This document shows, in pieces, positions 32,968 through 42,741 of a stretch of DNA of 64,000 bases. The first letter of the stretch is position 1. Every line of letters starts with the position of its first letter. Origin of the DNA: Microbacterium sp. BR1 (GTDB lineage: Bacteria; Actinomycetota; Actinomycetes; Actinomycetales; Microbacteriaceae); contig NZ_NMUN01000004.1 in assembly GCF_002812725.1 (NCBI RefSeq), forward strand, positions 124,001 to 188,000, written 5' to 3'. Both the position numbers and the translations under genes were made by a program. The notes beneath the pieces were generated by a model. That model worked only from the letters and a program-made list of their open reading frames with translations, searched no databases and was not told where the DNA came from.

Positions 32968-33477
32968 ATGAGCAAGCACGTATTGAGCCTCCTGGTCGAG
33001 GACAAGCCCGGTCTTCTGACCCGTGTCGCGGGGCTCTTCGCCCGCCGCGGCTTCAACATCGAATCCCTCGCCGTGGGAGTCACCGAGGTGCCGGGTCTGT
33101 CGCGCATCACGGTCGTCGTCGACGTCGAAGAACTCCCGCTCGAACAGGTCACCAAACAGCTCAACAAGCTGATCAACGTGATCAAGATCGTCGAGCTCGA
33201 CTTCGCGACCTCCGTTCAGCGCGAGCACATGCTCGTCAAGGTACGCGCCGACAACGCGACGCGTTCGAACGTGATCGAGGTCGTGAACCTGTTCCGTGCC
33301 TCGGTCGTGGACTACTCGATCGACGCCCTCGTCATCGAGGTGACGGGCGATCACGGCAAGATCGATGCGTTCCTGCGTGCCGTCGAACCGTTCGGCGTGA
33401 AAGAGCTGGCGCAATCCGGCCTGCTCGCCATCGGTCGCGGTGGTAAGAGCATCACCGAGCGCGTCCTGCGCGGCTGA
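32968..33477 (+). CDS. ilvN: Acetolactate synthase small (regulatory) subunit
   Basis: A 169-residue regulatory subunit with the N-terminal ACT domain LSLLVEDKPGLLTRVAGLFARRGFNIESL, which binds valine for feedback inhibition, and a C-terminal IlvN domain ending AIGRGGKSITERVLRG. It activates and confers feedback control on the large subunit. It starts 2 nt after the ilvB stop, with GGAGG in the ilvB tail as SD, and is followed by ilvC after 51 bp. It is intact, so the frameshift in ilvB has not been followed by visible decay here. Confidence 0.95.
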   Translation: MSKHVLSLLVEDKPGLLTRVAGLFARRGFNIESLAVGVTEVPGLSRITVVVDVEELPLEQVTKQLNKLINVIKIVELDFATSVQREHMLVKVRADNATRSNVIEVVNLFRASVVDYSIDALVIEVTGDHGKIDAFLRAVEPFGVKELAQSGLLAIGRGGKSITERVLRG

Positions 33478-34554
<1,077 letters not shown>

Positions 34555-34617
34555 CCTCGCTCTCTGAGCCGAGCACGCTCGGATTCCAGACCAGTCGTCC
34601 CACCAGGCTCGGCTGAG

Positions 34618-34664
34618 CCCGGCCGTCACACCCCCGCAACCCGGGGTGTGACGGCCGGGCCTTT
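34618..34664 (+). terminator. Terminator of the ilv operon
   Basis: A perfect 17-bp stem, CCCGGCCGTCACACCCC (from 34618) with GGGGTGTGACGGCCGGG (to 34659), with an 8-nt loop, is followed by C and TTTT. One of the strongest terminators in the window. Confidence 0.92.
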
Positions 34665-34745
34665 TCGTGTGTGCGCAATGCGCTGTTCACGCCGCACGCA
34701 CCGGACGGATGCGGGGCGTTCAGCCGCGACCGCCACGCTCGGGGC

Positions 34746-37700
34746 GTGCTCCGCCTGGCGAAACGCCGCTCCGCTCACCTGTCCGCTCTCGCGCTCGGTC
34801 TCGGCGTCCTGACGCTGTCGGTGGGGGCGGTCACTCCCGCGGCGTCGGCGCGGGAAGCATCCGCCGTGCCGGCACCCGCGACATCCGCGGGTCGCGTCGT
34901 GATCTCCGAGGTCGCTGCGGGGTCGTCACGGTCGGACGCGGACAGCTTCTTCGAGCTGCGGAACATCGACGATCACGCGATCGATCTGACCGGGTGGCAG
35001 GTGTTCCGCTGTTCCGCACAGGGGCTGCGGTCCAACTACTCGCGGCCCGAGTCCGATCTCACGGGGGTCGTGCTCGAGCCAGGGGCCATCGCGACCGTCA
35101 CACGCATCGGCGTGGAGCTCGGGGGAGCGCAACCCGACGGGCTCTTCACGCAGCAGTATGCGCCCACCGGGTTCGGCCTGATCCTCACGAACGCCTCGGG
35201 CGAGACCGCCGACGCGATCGCGGTGTACCCGACCGAACCGTGGCCGACCGAGAGCGAGTGCAGTGAGAACGGCAACGTCCCCGCATCCCTCGCGTTCGCC
35301 CTCGACGAGTCCTGGCAGCGGGTGCGCGACACGGGCGATGTCGCCGTCGATTTCGTGCGCGCCGACGCGACACCCGGGACGTCGGACCTCGGGCGTGTGA
35401 CGAGCCCGAGCGGGGTCGTGGTGATCGACGAGATCGCCGCGGCCGGACCGGCGGGGTCGGACGACGATCTGATCGAGCTGAGTAACCCGGGAGCGGAGAG
35501 CGTCGATCTGTCGGGGTGGACGCTGTATCGCTGCGCGCGTGACGGCACCCTGTCGGACGCCACGGCCCAGGTGGTCTTCCCCGCGCGCACGACCCTCGCG
35601 GCGGGCGAGCGACTGGTCGTGAGCAGCCGGGGCGAGGGCGACGCGACCGCGGCCTTCACATCCCGGACGTCGCTCGCGGACACAGTGTCGGGGACATTGC
35701 TGGTGGATGCCTCGGGTCGGCGCGTCGACGGTGTCTCGGTCTCGAATCATCCGGACACCGCGTGCCAGACGGGTGACGAGAAGCTGGCGTCCGTGCTGGA
35801 CTACCGCGGCGGCGAGAGCTGGCAACGCCACCCCGCGACCGGCGAGTGGCTGATCGCCACGCGCACCCCGGGACACCCCAACGCGCGCACCGATACGCGC
35901 CTTGCCGGCCAGACCGTGACCTACCCGGCGACGCCGTCCGTTGCGATCAGCGAGATCGCGACCGACCCCCTGATCGACCCCGCCGGCGCCGATGCCGCGG
36001 GAACCGAGACGACACGGCACCACCTCGTCGAACTCGGCAACTATGGCAGGCGTGCCGTCGACATCGGCGGGTGGCGCCTGGTGGCGTGCGGCGACGACGG
36101 CTTTCGGGAACCCGACGACTTGGTCGTGATCGAGCCGGGCACCCGCATCGAGCCGGGGGGAACGTGGGTCGCGGCGCTCGAGGGAACGGATGCCGCGGGC
36201 ACAGCCCAGGCGCGGTTCACGGCCGAGTTGGACTTCCGCGGCGCGGGCGTCTGGGTAGAGGACGCCTCGGGCGTGCGCGTCGACAGCGTCGGGATCTTCC
36301 ACGCCAACGAGATGGACCACTCGATCGAGCGGTACAGCCCGTGCACGAAGGGCATGCCGCTTTCGACATTCGTGGTCGACCGGATCGCCGGAGAGACGTG
36401 GCAGCGCGCCCGGTTCACCGGTACCGACGCCGACGACTTCGTGCACGCGGGTGCGACGCCCGGCTCGCTCGACGAGCGTCCCTGGATCGAGACGGGCGAG
36501 CTCACGCCCGCCGCCGCCGGGAGGATCGCCGCCGTGCGGACCGAGACCCGGATCGCGGCCGTGTCGTCCCGTGCCGCGGAGAGCGTTGCGCCGAGCGCGC
36601 TCACGGGCGACGCGGCGACGATTATCGAGGCATTCGCCGGATCGAGCGAAGACGGCCCGCTGACGCAGCGGAGCGCGCCCAACGAGCAGCGCGTCGTCGA
36701 CCCGGCACTCGTGGCCGGCCGCGACGATGCGTGGGCCTATCCCTATGTGCGTCTGCGCGTCGCGATGCCCGAGGCATCCGCCGTCGTCTCGTGGGCGGGC
36801 TCCGCGACGGGTGCGGCGCCCGTGCGCCTGTCGGTGTGGGTGCCGCGGGCGGGCACCTGGCGGAGCCTCGACGAGGCCGAGGCGGCACGTGAGGGCGGCA
36901 CACACGAGATCGTGCTGTCGGGTGAGGTGCGCCCCGGTGAGGTTTCGGCGGGCGTGGCCGAGATCCTCGTGCAGGTCGTCCCGGCGCGTGCCGCGACGGA
37001 CCGCACGGGCTTCGCCGATCCGGAGGACTACGACCTGGCGGTCAGCCACATCACCGACACGCAGTACCTCTCGGAGGCGTACCCCGAGGTGTACGCCGAG
37101 CAGCTCGCGTGGATCCGGGCCTCCGAGGAAGCGCGCAAGATCTCGTTCGTCGCGCACACCGGCGACCTGATCCAGAACTGGGTCGACCCCGACCAGCAGC
37201 AGCCCCGTGCCCGGCGCGAGTACGAGGTGGCGTCGACGACGCAGGCAACGCTCGACGCAGCGGGCATTGCGAACAGCGTTCTGCCGGGCAATCACGACAA
37301 CAAGCGGGGCGTGACGAACGACCTGTTCAACGAGTACTTCGGACCCGACCGGTACGCCGGTTCGCCCTGGTACGGCGGATCGATCGCGCCCGACGACAAC
37401 AGCGCCAACTTCACCCTGTTCGAGCGGGCGGGCGCCCGGTTCCTGGTGCTCTCGCTGCCCTACGGCTACGCGGAGCGCGAGCTCGCGTGGGCGGAAGAGG
37501 TCGTGTCGCAGAATCCGGATCGCAACGTCATCGTGGCGACGCACGAGCACCTGTCGGCGACGGGCCAGGACAACCCGCCCTCTCGTTCGTCCAGTTCGCG
37601 CTGGCTGTCACGGGCCGATGAGCTCTGGACGCGGGTCGTCGCCCCCCACCGGAACGTCGTGCTCGTCCTCGCGGGGCACTTCCACGGCCTCTCGCGCATC

Positions 37701-38078
37701 GACACCGCGGATGCCGGTGGTATCGCCGGGCACGCGGTCACCGAGCTCCTCGCCGACTACCAGGAGTTCCGCACGCACACGGGTGAGCGGGCGACGGGCT
37801 TCCAGCGCCTTCTGCAGATCGATCTGGCGGGCGGGACCGTGCAGGTGGACACGTTCTCGGCCACGCTCGGCGAGCACGCGAGCTTCCCCTACGACTACGA
37901 ACAGGCCGTCGCCGACAACGGGCACGACACGTCCGGATCGAACGCCCGTCCCTGGCGCATCCTCGACCACGGACTGCAGAACCGGTACACCGCCGCGGAC
38001 GACGACTTCTCGGTGCGTCTGTCGTTCCAGTTCGACAAGGCCGTGCAGACGTCGGCCGTGATGATCTCGGCGCGCTGA
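34746..38078 (+). CDS. Secreted lamin-tail-domain/metallophosphoesterase protein
   Basis: A 1110-residue exported protein. The signal peptide (LRLAKRRSAHLSALALGLGV to AASA) is followed by three lamin-tail domains: VVISEVAAGS, VVVIDEIAAAG and VAISEIATDP each begin one, each has the D-L-(T/S)-G-W strand, and each ends in a (E/S)-(S/T)-WQR...(T)PG block. After a linker with a beta-sandwich-like segment comes a C-terminal calcineurin-like phosphoesterase with SHITDTQYLSE, HTGDLIQN, LPGNHDNKRG, ATHEHLSA and LAGHFHGLSRI. It is probably a cell-surface phosphodiesterase or phosphatase, possibly acting on extracellular nucleotides or wall polymers. GTG 34746 is chosen to begin the signal peptide; GTG 34671 is an alternative. 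Confidence 0.88.
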   Translation: MLRLAKRRSAHLSALALGLGVLTLSVGAVTPAASAREASAVPAPATSAGRVVISEVAAGSSRSDADSFFELRNIDDHAIDLTGWQVFRCSAQGLRSNYSRPESDLTGVVLEPGAIATVTRIGVELGGAQPDGLFTQQYAPTGFGLILTNASGETADAIAVYPTEPWPTESECSENGNVPASLAFALDESWQRVRDTGDVAVDFVRADATPGTSDLGRVTSPSGVVVIDEIAAAGPAGSDDDLIELSNPGAESVDLSGWTLYRCARDGTLSDATAQVVFPARTTLAAGERLVVSSRGEGDATAAFTSRTSLADTVSGTLLVDASGRRVDGVSVSNHPDTACQTGDEKLASVLDYRGGESWQRHPATGEWLIATRTPGHPNARTDTRLAGQTVTYPATPSVAISEIATDPLIDPAGADAAGTETTRHHLVELGNYGRRAVDIGGWRLVACGDDGFREPDDLVVIEPGTRIEPGGTWVAALEGTDAAGTAQARFTAELDFRGAGVWVEDASGVRVDSVGIFHANEMDHSIERYSPCTKGMPLSTFVVDRIAGETWQRARFTGTDADDFVHAGATPGSLDERPWIETGELTPAAAGRIAAVRTETRIAAVSSRAAESVAPSALTGDAATIIEAFAGSSEDGPLTQRSAPNEQRVVDPALVAGRDDAWAYPYVRLRVAMPEASAVVSWAGSATGAAPVRLSVWVPRAGTWRSLDEAEAAREGGTHEIVLSGEVRPGEVSAGVAEILVQVVPARAATDRTGFADPEDYDLAVSHITDTQYLSEAYPEVYAEQLAWIRASEEARKISFVAHTGDLIQNWVDPDQQQPRARREYEVASTTQATLDAAGIANSVLPGNHDNKRGVTNDLFNEYFGPDRYAGSPWYGGSIAPDDNSANFTLFERAGARFLVLSLPYGYAERELAWAEEVVSQNPDRNVIVATHEHLSATGQDNPPSRSSSSRWLSRADELWTRVVAPHRNVVLVLAGHFHGLSRIDTADAGGIAGHAVTELLADYQEFRTHTGERATGFQRLLQIDLAGGTVQVDTFSATLGEHASFPYDYEQAVADNGHDTSGSNARPWRILDHGLQNRYTAADDDFSVRLSFQFDKAVQTSAVMISAR

Positions 38079-38109
38079 GCGGTTCCCTGTCGAGCGGTCG
38101 TGCGTCGCC

Positions 38110-38115
38110 TACCGT
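38110..38115 (+). promoter_or_regulatory. -10 box of the CAP-domain gene (probably leaderless)
   Basis: TACCGT ends 6 nt before ATG 38122, with no clear SD in between (GAGTGG abuts the ATG). Confidence 0.5.
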
Positions 38116-38121
38116 GAGTGG

Positions 38122-39009
38122 ATGCGCTTCTTCGACCGCGACCCGAACCGCGCCCCTCGTCGGGCGAGAGGCGTTCTCGCCCGACTCGTGCTGACCATGG
38201 CGCTCGTCGTCGGTCTGGGAGCGGGCGGAGCGGTCACTCCGGCCGCGGCGTACGACGAGGACACGATCGTCGCACTCGCGAACGACGCGCGAGCGCAGAA
38301 CGGGCTCGGCGGTCTGGTTCGGAACGGCTCGCTCGACGCCGTCGCGCTCACCTGGGCGAATCAGATGGCCGCGAACGGCTCGATCTCGCACAACCCCGCC
38401 TATGGCTCCCAGATCCCGGGCGGGTGGCGCGCCGCTGGCGAGAACGTCGCCCAGGGCTACGGGAGCGGGGCGGGCTTCCACAGCGGATGGATGGGATCGG
38501 CGCCGCACCGCGCCAATATCCTCGGCGACTTCACCGACATCGGCACGGCGCTCATCGAGGCGAACGGCACCACCTGGGCCGTTCAGGTCTTCGCGAATTA
38601 CCCGGGCAGCGGACTGCCCGCGCCGGCCCCGCCCGCTCCCGCGCCCGCGGCCCCCGAGCAGGCCCCGGCAGCTCCCGCCCCGGCGACCCCGGCCGATCCA
38701 GCAGCCGACGCCGCAGCGGCAGCTGCTGCTGCCGACGCCGCTGCTGCCGAAGCCGCGGAGGCTGCCGCCGCTGCGGCCGAGTCCGCGGCGACCGCCACGC
38801 CTTCGCCCGCGCCCTCGGCCCGGCACGCAATGACCTCCGCCCCGACGCCCGGACCCCAGGCATCCGAGTCGTCCCCGATTTCGGGCCCTGCGCCGTGGAT
38901 CGGCGCGGGAGTGCTCCTGCTCGTGCTCGCGAGCGCCGTTCTTGCGTGGTTCGTCGCGCGGTTGCTCGTGCGGCGCGGCCGACGTCGTGCTGCCGGTCCT
39001 CACGTCTGA
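38122..39009 (+). CDS. CAP/SCP-domain protein with C-terminal membrane anchor
   Basis: A 295-residue surface protein. The signal peptide spans about residues 18-50 (VLARLVLTMALVVGLGAGGA to PAAAY). The CAP domain (about 50-165) has LANDARAQNGLGGLVRN, LTWANQMAANGSISHNP, GENVAQGYGSGAGFHSGWMGSAPHRANILG and WAVQVFANY, i.e. the His/Glu cavity residues of the family. A long Ala/Pro-rich linker (about 170-250) follows, then one membrane helix (IGAGVLLLVLASAVLAWFV) and a basic tail, so it is anchored by its C-terminus. Bacterial CAP proteins are linked to lipid or wall binding; the activity is unknown. Confidence 0.9.
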   Translation: MRFFDRDPNRAPRRARGVLARLVLTMALVVGLGAGGAVTPAAAYDEDTIVALANDARAQNGLGGLVRNGSLDAVALTWANQMAANGSISHNPAYGSQIPGGWRAAGENVAQGYGSGAGFHSGWMGSAPHRANILGDFTDIGTALIEANGTTWAVQVFANYPGSGLPAPAPPAPAPAAPEQAPAAPAPATPADPAADAAAAAAAADAAAAEAAEAAAAAAESAATATPSPAPSARHAMTSAPTPGPQASESSPISGPAPWIGAGVLLLVLASAVLAWFVARLLVRRGRRRAAGPHV

Positions 39010-39055
39010 CTCTCGCGCTGGTCGTGAGCCCCGCAGAAACGGGTCGTCGCCGGGC

Positions 39056-39061
39056 TACTCT
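39056..39061 (+). promoter_or_regulatory. -10 box of the 39068 gene (probably leaderless)
   Basis: TACTCT ends 6 nt before ATG 39068, matching the leaderless pattern. Confidence 0.5.
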
Positions 39062-39067
39062 GGGGAC

Positions 39068-39718
39068 ATGCCGCGACGCGACGAAGACGCCCTGAGCTGG
39101 GACGGCGACGACGACCCCACGCTCGAAACGGGAGTGCCGGCAGCGCCGGATGACGACGCCGCCCCGGTGCCGCCCGCATCGCTGCCCGAGGGATGGACCC
39201 CGCTCGGTCGGGGGAGCGAGTCGGTGACGCACTCCGGACCGACCGCGTCCAGCACCCCGCCGCCCCTGGCGCCGCCTCCGCCGGTCGCACCGTCCGCGGG
39301 CGCCGGAGACGGACCCTCCGCCGCGACGTCGACGTCGACGGCGTCGGTGACGTCCGGGACGACGGAAGAGTCCGCGGCATCCGAAACGTCCGTCGCCACG
39401 GCGGACGAGCCCGAACCCGAGGGCCTCGGCACAGCGGCCCTCGTCTCGATCGGTGTGCTCGGCGGCGTATACCTGCTGTTCGCGATCGGCTGGCTCGTCG
39501 GCGGACTGCGTCTGCAGGGCCGGTATCAGGTGCTCGTGACCGATTCGATGTACCAGGGTGCGCTCTGGCTCGCGACGGCCGCGCCGCTGATCTGGTTCGC
39601 GACGACGATCTTCGCCACGCGCAAGACCCGCGCGTGGGTGCGCTGGCTCTGGCTGTCGATCGGGGTTCTGCTGCTCATCCCGTGGCCCTTCCTCATGATC
39701 GGAGCCGTGGGACGATGA
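39068..39718 (+). CDS. Membrane protein with long disordered N-terminus
   Basis: A 216-residue protein. The first 115 residues are acidic, Pro/Ser/Thr-rich and surely disordered (DEDALSWDGDDDPTLETG; SSTPPPLAPPPPVAPSAG). Three hydrophobic segments follow at about 120-142, 160-180 and 193-213. Proteins of this layout in Microbacterium are sometimes labelled DNA polymerase III gamma/tau because of the low-complexity part; nothing here supports that. The next gene overlaps by four bases (ATGA at 39715), suggesting a two-component membrane pair. An LPEGWTPLGRG segment near residue 40 resembles the C-terminal tail of the FGE-like protein at 9577. Confidence 0.8.
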   Translation: MPRRDEDALSWDGDDDPTLETGVPAAPDDDAAPVPPASLPEGWTPLGRGSESVTHSGPTASSTPPPLAPPPPVAPSAGAGDGPSAATSTSTASVTSGTTEESAASETSVATADEPEPEGLGTAALVSIGVLGGVYLLFAIGWLVGGLRLQGRYQVLVTDSMYQGALWLATAAPLIWFATTIFATRKTRAWVRWLWLSIGVLLLIPWPFLMIGAVGR

Positions 39719-40050
39719 CGGATGCCTCGATCCGCGTCACGCGGACGCCCACCTGGATTCTGGTCGCGATCGGCGGCTTTTTCGCGCTGTTCTACGCCTA
39801 CGCGCTGTGGCAGGCGGTCGGGAATACGATTCAGGCCGCCCAGATCGGTCTCAACGCGCTCGGTTGGTTCATCTGGATCTTCGCGATCCTGTTCCCCGTC
39901 CTCGCGTTCGCTGTGTCGTTCGCCCTCAGCTACCGGTGCGGCGCAGCGGTCTATGCGCTCGTGCTGCTGACCGGGCTCGGGCTCGTCGCGGTCTTCTGGC
40001 TCAACGTGATCGCCTACACGAGCCTGAACACGAGCGCCGTGGTCGGCTGA
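39715..40050 (+). CDS. Small three-helix membrane protein
   Basis: A 111-residue integral membrane protein with three hydrophobic segments (about 13-35, 45-70 and 78-100: WILVAIGGFFALFYAYALW, GWFIWIFAILFPVLAFAVSF, AVYALVLLTGLGLVAVFWL). No known family is recognised. Its ATG overlaps the stop of the preceding membrane protein gene, so they are translationally coupled and may form a complex. A direct-repeat tract follows 12 bp after its stop. Confidence 0.8.
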   Translation: MTDASIRVTRTPTWILVAIGGFFALFYAYALWQAVGNTIQAAQIGLNALGWFIWIFAILFPVLAFAVSFALSYRCGAAVYALVLLTGLGLVAVFWLNVIAYTSLNTSAVVG

Positions 40051-40062
40051 GGCACCCGCGCT

Positions 40063-40150
40063 CCGTCACGCGCGATCGAGCACCGTCACGCGCGATCGAG
40101 CACCGTCAAGCGATCGAGCACCGTCACGCGCGATCGAGCACCATCAAGCG
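40063..40150. repeat. Tandem direct-repeat tract (20-bp unit)
   Basis: The unit CCGTCACGCGCGATCGAGCA occurs at 40063-40082, 40083-40102 and 40121-40140; an 18-bp variant lies at 40103-40120, and a partial copy with ATCAAG starts at 40141. Head-to-tail with no spacers, so not a CRISPR array. Each unit contains GATCGAGC. It lies in the 290-bp gap upstream of serA. Confidence 0.9.
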
Positions 40151-40339
40151 GCGTCACGCGCACGGAGCGCGTGCCGGGAGCCGATAGGCTTTTTCTCGCC
40201 TCGCCCCGTTGTCTTGCAGGCGTGCGGCGCGGCCCACAAGACTCCCGCGCGCGAGCACGGGGTCGAAGAACCGCCACGCGCTCGCGCGCGGACATCACCG
40301 CACGCGAGCGCGCAACACAGCGCAACACGAAGGAACACC

Positions 40340-41929
40340 GTGACGAAGCCCGTCGTCCTGCTCGCCGAAGAACTCTCGCCCGCCACCGTCGACGCGCTCG
40401 GTCCCGAGTTCGATATCCGCCGCGTGGATGGGACGGATCGTCCCGCACTGCTCGCCGCCCTCGCCGACGCGAGCGCCGTGCTGATCCGCTCGGCGACGAA
40501 CATCGACGCCGAGGCACTCGCCGCGGCCCCCGTGCTGAAGGTCGTCGCGCGTGCCGGGGTCGGACTCGATAACGTCGACATCAAGGCCGCCACCGCCGCC
40601 GGTGTCATGGTCGTGAACGCGCCCACCTCGAACATCGTGTCGGCCGCCGAACTCACCGTCGGCCACATCCTGAGCCTGGCCCGCAACATCCCCGCGGCGC
40701 ACGCCTCGCTCGCGGAGGGTCAGTGGAAGCGCAGCAGCTTCACCGGCACCGAGCTGTACGAGAAGACCGTCGGGATCATCGGCCTCGGACGCATCGGCGC
40801 GCTGATCGCGGCCCGTCTGCAGGCCTTCGACATGCGCGTCGTCGCATACGACCCGTATGTCACGCCCGCGCGTGCCCAGCAGCTGCACGTCGAGCTCCTG
40901 CCGTTCGAAGAGCTGCTGCGCACGAGCGACTTCGTCACGATCCACATGCCGAAGACGCCTGAAACGACGGGCATGATCGGCGACGCCGAACTTGCGCTGA
41001 TGAAGGACACCGCCTACGTCGTCAACGTCGCTCGCGGGGGACTGATCGACGAAGACGCCCTGCACCGCGCCCTCTCGGCCAACATCATCGCGGGCGCCGG
41101 GCTCGACGTGTTCGTCGACGAGCCCCCGAAGAACTCCCCGCTGCTCGCGCTGCCGAACGTCGTCGTGACCCCGCACCTCGGTGCCTCGACGGACGAGGCT
41201 CAGGAGAAGGCGGGTGTCTCGGTCGCGCGTTCGGTCAAGCTCGCGCTCGAGGGCGATCTGGTTCCGGATGCGGTCAACGTGGCGGGTGGCGTGATCGATC
41301 CGTTCGTCCGGCCCGGTATCGCGCTCGTCGAGAAACTCGGCCAGGTGTTCAGCGGGCTCGCGCACGCGGCGCTGACGAGCCTCGACATCGACGTGCGCGG
41401 CGAGCTCGCGGCCTACGACGTGAGCGTCTACCGCCTCGCGGCCCTCAAGGGGATCTTCACGAGCATCGTCAGCGAGAACGTCTCGTACGTCAACGCACCC
41501 CTGTTCGCCGAGCAGCGCGGTATCGAGACGCGCCTGCTCGTCGACCCGGTCAGCGAGGATTACCGCAACGTCACGACCCTGCGCGGCACCCTGAGCGACG
41601 GCACCGTCCTGACGGTCGCCGGAACCCTCTCGGGCACTCGCATGGTCGAGAAGATCGTCGGCATCAACGGGTACGAGATCGAGGTTCCGATCGCGAAGCA
41701 CCACATCGTGATGCTCTACACGGACCGCCCGGGGATCGTCGCGATCTACGGCCAGAAGTTCGGCGATGCGGGCATCAACATCGCAGGGCTCCAGGTCGCC
41801 CGCAGTCAGCGCGGAGCGCAGCTTTCGGTGCTCACGCTCGACTCGCGCGTCCCGGACGAGCTGCTCGACGAGGTGCGCGAGGCGATCCAGGCCGACCTGC
41901 TCGTGCAGCTGGAGATCACCGAGGCCTAG
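40340..41929 (+). CDS. serA: D-3-phosphoglycerate dehydrogenase
   Basis: A 529-residue enzyme that oxidises 3-phosphoglycerate with NAD+ in the first step of serine synthesis. The substrate domain starts VVLLAEELSPATVDALG. The Rossmann motif is VGIIGLGRIGALIAARLQAFD (about 143-163), and the catalytic Arg/Glu/His set lies in VNVARGGLIDEDAL, DVFVDEPP and VTPHLGASTDEAQ. As in mycobacteria, an intervening ASB domain (about 320-450) is followed by a C-terminal ACT domain (HIVMLYTDRPGIVAIYGQKF), the serine-binding feedback site. GTG 40340 follows AAGGAACACC. The preceding gap holds a direct-repeat tract and otherwise no gene. Confidence 0.96.
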   Translation: MTKPVVLLAEELSPATVDALGPEFDIRRVDGTDRPALLAALADASAVLIRSATNIDAEALAAAPVLKVVARAGVGLDNVDIKAATAAGVMVVNAPTSNIVSAAELTVGHILSLARNIPAAHASLAEGQWKRSSFTGTELYEKTVGIIGLGRIGALIAARLQAFDMRVVAYDPYVTPARAQQLHVELLPFEELLRTSDFVTIHMPKTPETTGMIGDAELALMKDTAYVVNVARGGLIDEDALHRALSANIIAGAGLDVFVDEPPKNSPLLALPNVVVTPHLGASTDEAQEKAGVSVARSVKLALEGDLVPDAVNVAGGVIDPFVRPGIALVEKLGQVFSGLAHAALTSLDIDVRGELAAYDVSVYRLAALKGIFTSIVSENVSYVNAPLFAEQRGIETRLLVDPVSEDYRNVTTLRGTLSDGTVLTVAGTLSGTRMVEKIVGINGYEIEVPIAKHHIVMLYTDRPGIVAIYGQKFGDAGINIAGLQVARSQRGAQLSVLTLDSRVPDELLDEVREAIQADLLVQLEITEA

Positions 41930-41950
41930 TTCGCCCGGATCGACCCTCCG

Positions 41951-41964
41951 CGAGACGCGTCTCG
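41951..41964. other. Perfect 14-bp palindrome downstream of serA
   Basis: CGAGACGCGTCTCG reads identically on both strands, 21 bp after the serA stop. It could be a regulator site or part of an mRNA 3' structure. The rest of the 178-bp gap shows no gene. Confidence 0.4.
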
Positions 41965-42107
41965 ACTCGTCGCCGCGTTCGGGCCTCCGGCATCGGTTCG
42001 TCGTCACGCGTTGGTGCAGAGGTTAGCGATGGCTGCGTCGATCCGTGGCGCGGATGCGCGGGTGTGTAGCCATCGTGTTGCGCGAGACCCCGCGAGGGAG
42101 GGGGAGA

Positions 42108-42653
42108 TCAGAGACCGGCGGATGTCTCGACCAGGGCGATCAGCGCATCCATCTCCGCGCCGCGGGGGACCGGGCCCGGGATGTTCCCGCCCGCGAGGGC
42201 GTTGTTGAAGTAGAGCCCGTCGCTGACGAGCATGACCAGGTCGAGTGCCGCGGCATTCCGTGTGTGCGGTCGCAGTGCGTCACCCCAGCGCTCGCGCACG
42301 AGGCGTAGGGCGGCGCTCGCCGAGACGTTGCCGCCCTGGGCGAGGCGTGAGGTGGCGAGGATCGCTCGATCGAGGGGGTCGTTCTCCATGACGGAGTTGC
42401 GCAGGAAATAGGCGATGGGGCCTTCCGCCGCGGTCGTCATGGCCGTGATGTCGTCGGTGACCAGGGCGTCGAGCCGGTCGATGACACCGGACTCCAGGGC
42501 GTCCTTCGATCCGAAGTGGTAGAGCAGCCCACCCTTCGAGACCCCGGCGGCGCGCGCCGTGGCATCCATCGTCGCGGCGCGCTCGCCCTCGTCGATCAGG
42601 ATCGCCTCGAAAGCGTCGAGCACGCTTTCTCGGGCCCGCGGGGGTCGACTCAT
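42108..42653 (-). CDS. TetR-family regulator, divergent from the MFS exporter
   Basis: A 181-residue repressor with an N-terminal TetR helix-turn-helix (about 5-50: RESVLDAFEAILIDEGERAA, MDATARAAGVSKGGLLYHFGSKDAL) and a helical ligand-binding domain. It starts at ATG 42653, with TACGAT 7 nt upstream. The adjacent divergent gene is a 14-TM drug-efflux transporter, the usual target of such regulators. An inverted repeat, ACCG-N6-CGGT, in the 88-bp gap is the likely operator. If so, it would also influence leuB, which is embedded in the 3' end of the exporter gene. Confidence 0.9.
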   Translation of the reverse strand: MSRPPRARESVLDAFEAILIDEGERAATMDATARAAGVSKGGLLYHFGSKDALESGVIDRLDALVTDDITAMTTAAEGPIAYFLRNSVMENDPLDRAILATSRLAQGGNVSASAALRLVRERWGDALRPHTRNAAALDLVMLVSDGLYFNNALAGGNIPGPVPRGAEMDALIALVETSAGL

Positions 42654-42704
42654 GCGCTCGATCGTACCCAGTGGTCGCCCAGCGAAATATCGCGCATGTC
42701 TGTT

Positions 42705-42728
42705 ACTATACCGGCTGGACGGTTTACT
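42705..42728. promoter_or_regulatory. Candidate TetR operator in the tetR-MFS gap
   Basis: TATACCG and CGGTTTA flank a 6-bp centre (core ACCG 42710-42713, CGGT 42720-42723). The site lies in the AT-rich middle of the divergent gap, overlapping probable -10 regions on both sides. Confidence 0.55.
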
Positions 42729-42741
42729 TACGGAACGGATC

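Noticed and set aside
39068..39718. DNA polymerase III gamma/tau subunit
   Set aside because: The Pro/Thr-rich N-terminus can attract that label, but there is no AAA+ domain and the C-terminus is three membrane helices.
40063..40150. Possible CRISPR array
   Set aside because: Units are contiguous without unique spacers, and no cas gene is nearby.
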